From Deltaproteobacteria bacterium (GTDB lineage: Bacteria > Desulfobacterota > Desulfarculia > Adiutricales > Adiutricaceae), in the NCBI GenBank assembly GCA_031257955.1, contig JAIRNQ010000325.1, forward strand, positions 1 to 6,988: DNA of 6,988 nt, written 5' to 3'. The notes under the pieces were generated by a model, which was given only the letters and a program-made list of their open reading frames with translations, did no database searches and was not told where the DNA came from. Shown here one piece after another: positions 6,230 to 6,988 of the stretch. How positions within the stretch are numbered: the first letter of the stretch is position 1; each line of letters starts with the position of its first letter. The position numbers and the translations under genes were made by a program.

Positions 6230-6847
6230 ATGGCGAAAAGAATTATAGTTGGAATCAGCGGAGCGTCCGGCGTGGCCTTGGCCCATAAGATATTAACCCT
6301 CCTCAACGATTGCCCCGACTGGGAAAGTTACGTCGTGATTACGCCCGCGGCCGAAAAAACGATAGAACTGGAATCGGATCGCGGTCTAAAGGATTTCATT
6401 GGGTTGGCCACGGTGGCTTTTCCTTGCGATGACATTGGGGCCGCCATAGCCAGCGGAACTTTCGAAACCGAAGGTATGCTGGTGGTCCCGTGCAGCGTTA
6501 AAACCTTGGCCGGCATACACGGCGGCTATTCGGATAATTTACTTTTGCGCGCCGCGGACGTCTGCGTTAAGCAACGGCGCAAACTGGTCCTGGCCGTTCG
6601 GGAATCGCCTTTTAGTCAAATCCATCTTAGAAATATGTCCTATTTAGCGGATATCGGTTGTATCATAATGCCTATGATTCCCTCATTTTATGATAAGCCC
6701 CAATCAATAGACGATCTTATTTTACAAATGGCTTGTAAATACCTAGCCGAGTTTGGCATTGATATGCCAGATAAATTTAAACGCTGGCCAAATTGTTCCG
6801 AAAATCCGATCCACTCCGATAGTGGGAAAAGCTCCCAAGGCGATTAG
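6230..6847 (+). CDS. ubiX: Flavin prenyltransferase UbiX
   Basis: Adds a dimethylallyl group to reduced FMN to make prFMN, the cofactor of UbiD enzymes; soluble, usually a dodecamer. The protein opens with MAKRIIVGISGASG (FMN-binding loop, residues 1-14), then shows AAEKTIELESD (40-50), IGAAIASGTFETEGMLVVPC (69-88) leading into SVKTLAGI, RAADVCVKQRRKLVLAVRES (107-126; Arg124-Glu125 match the catalytic Arg-Glu pair of PaUbiX), HLRNM and FYDKPQSIDDLI (Tyr154, phosphate-site tyrosine). The residue equivalent to PaUbiX Arg185 appears to be Lys170, a mild change. It has 205 residues, slightly longer than usual because of a polar tail after KRW (187-205). I chose the ATG at 6230 because the family begins exactly there; the frame stays open upstream to 5945 but with no homology. 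The RBS is weak and close (GGGA, 6222-6225). Lower GC than the left-hand genes and candidate promoters of its own suggest separate transcription. Confidence 0.95.
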   Translation: MAKRIIVGISGASGVALAHKILTLLNDCPDWESYVVITPAAEKTIELESDRGLKDFIGLATVAFPCDDIGAAIASGTFETEGMLVVPCSVKTLAGIHGGYSDNLLLRAADVCVKQRRKLVLAVRESPFSQIHLRNMSYLADIGCIIMPMIPSFYDKPQSIDDLILQMACKYLAEFGIDMPDKFKRWPNCSENPIHSDSGKSSQGD

Positions 6848-6988
6848 CCACTTCAATCGACAGTTTGCCTAAACTGGGCTGAACCGTAACGGTAAAGCCC
6901 TTGCCCCGTAGCCCATCGCTCAGACGTTCTGGTAACCAACCCCAATTCCGGTCACCCCGAAGCCCCCTGGCCGAGTACCGCGAATTAT
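6777..6988 (-). CDS. Possible 3' part of an unidentified minus-strand gene
   Basis: A reading frame on the minus strand enters from the right edge and stays open for 69 codons to a TAA at 6777-6779. It reads like ordinary protein, for example GLRGKGFTVTVQPSLGKLSI, followed by EVANRLGSFSHY. I recognise no family. It would be convergent with ubiX and overlap its last 71 bases, which encode only the non-conserved tail of UbiX. An open frame of this length is not rare by chance in GC-rich DNA, so this is tentative. Confidence 0.3.
   Translation of the reverse strand, partial: NSRYSARGLRGDRNWGWLPERLSDGLRGKGFTVTVQPSLGKLSIEVANRLGSFSHYRSGSDFRNNLASV
6861..6900. other. Two adjacent inverted repeats after ubiX
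   Basis: cagttt-gcct-aaactg (6861-6876) is a perfect 6-bp stem. It is followed by gggct...agccc (6876-6880/6896-6900) enclosing accg-taa-cggt (6883-6893). They begin 14 bp after the ubiX stop, where a terminator is expected, but no T-run follows on either strand. They could help end transcription by another route or be chance. Confidence 0.35.

Overview
The window holds a run of metabolic genes, all on the + strand, from what looks like an anaerobic or strictly fermenting/respiring bacterium. The DNA is GC-rich with C/G-ending codons in the left 5.5 kb and clearly more AT-rich near ubiX. The gene content is oxygen-independent: an iron-sulfur electron carrier, a divergent LarA-like protein and a prenyl-FMN decarboxylase system. 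A Desulfobacterota-like or syntrophic anaerobe is a plausible guess, but nothing in the window fixes the taxon.

Layout: (1) 1-681, acetaldehyde dehydrogenase (acylating; MhpF/DmpF type), cut by the window edge and carrying a one-base frameshift near position 117. (2) 685-1689, its partner 4-hydroxy-2-oxovalerate aldolase (MhpE/DmpG type), three bases downstream. (3) 1746-2357, a protein with two [4Fe-4S] motifs followed by a BFD-like [2Fe-2S] domain. (4) 2467-3924, a full-length but divergent LarA-like (nickel-pincer racemase superfamily) protein. (5) 4149-5501, a UbiD-family decarboxylase. (6) 6230-6847, UbiX, the flavin prenyltransferase that makes the UbiD cofactor. A possible partial minus-strand reading frame runs in from the right edge (6777-6988).

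The spacers are not plain. The 109-bp gap before the LarA-like gene has overlapping palindromes and a 7-bp hairpin that contains the ribosome-binding site. The 224-bp gap before ubiD has a 15-bp tandem array, a direct repeat and two mutually exclusive hairpins. The 728-bp gap before ubiX has three copies of a 27/28-bp repeat, an AT-rich block with a good sigma70-like promoter, and a second promoter candidate close to ubiX.

Inferred joint function: UbiX supplies prFMN to the UbiD enzyme, which would decarboxylate (or carboxylate) an unsaturated or aromatic acid. The aldolase and dehydrogenase would split a 4-hydroxy-2-oxoacid into pyruvate and an aldehyde and turn the aldehyde into acyl-CoA. 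The Fe-S protein and LarA-like protein sit between these steps, in unknown roles. The substrate cannot be read from the sequence.
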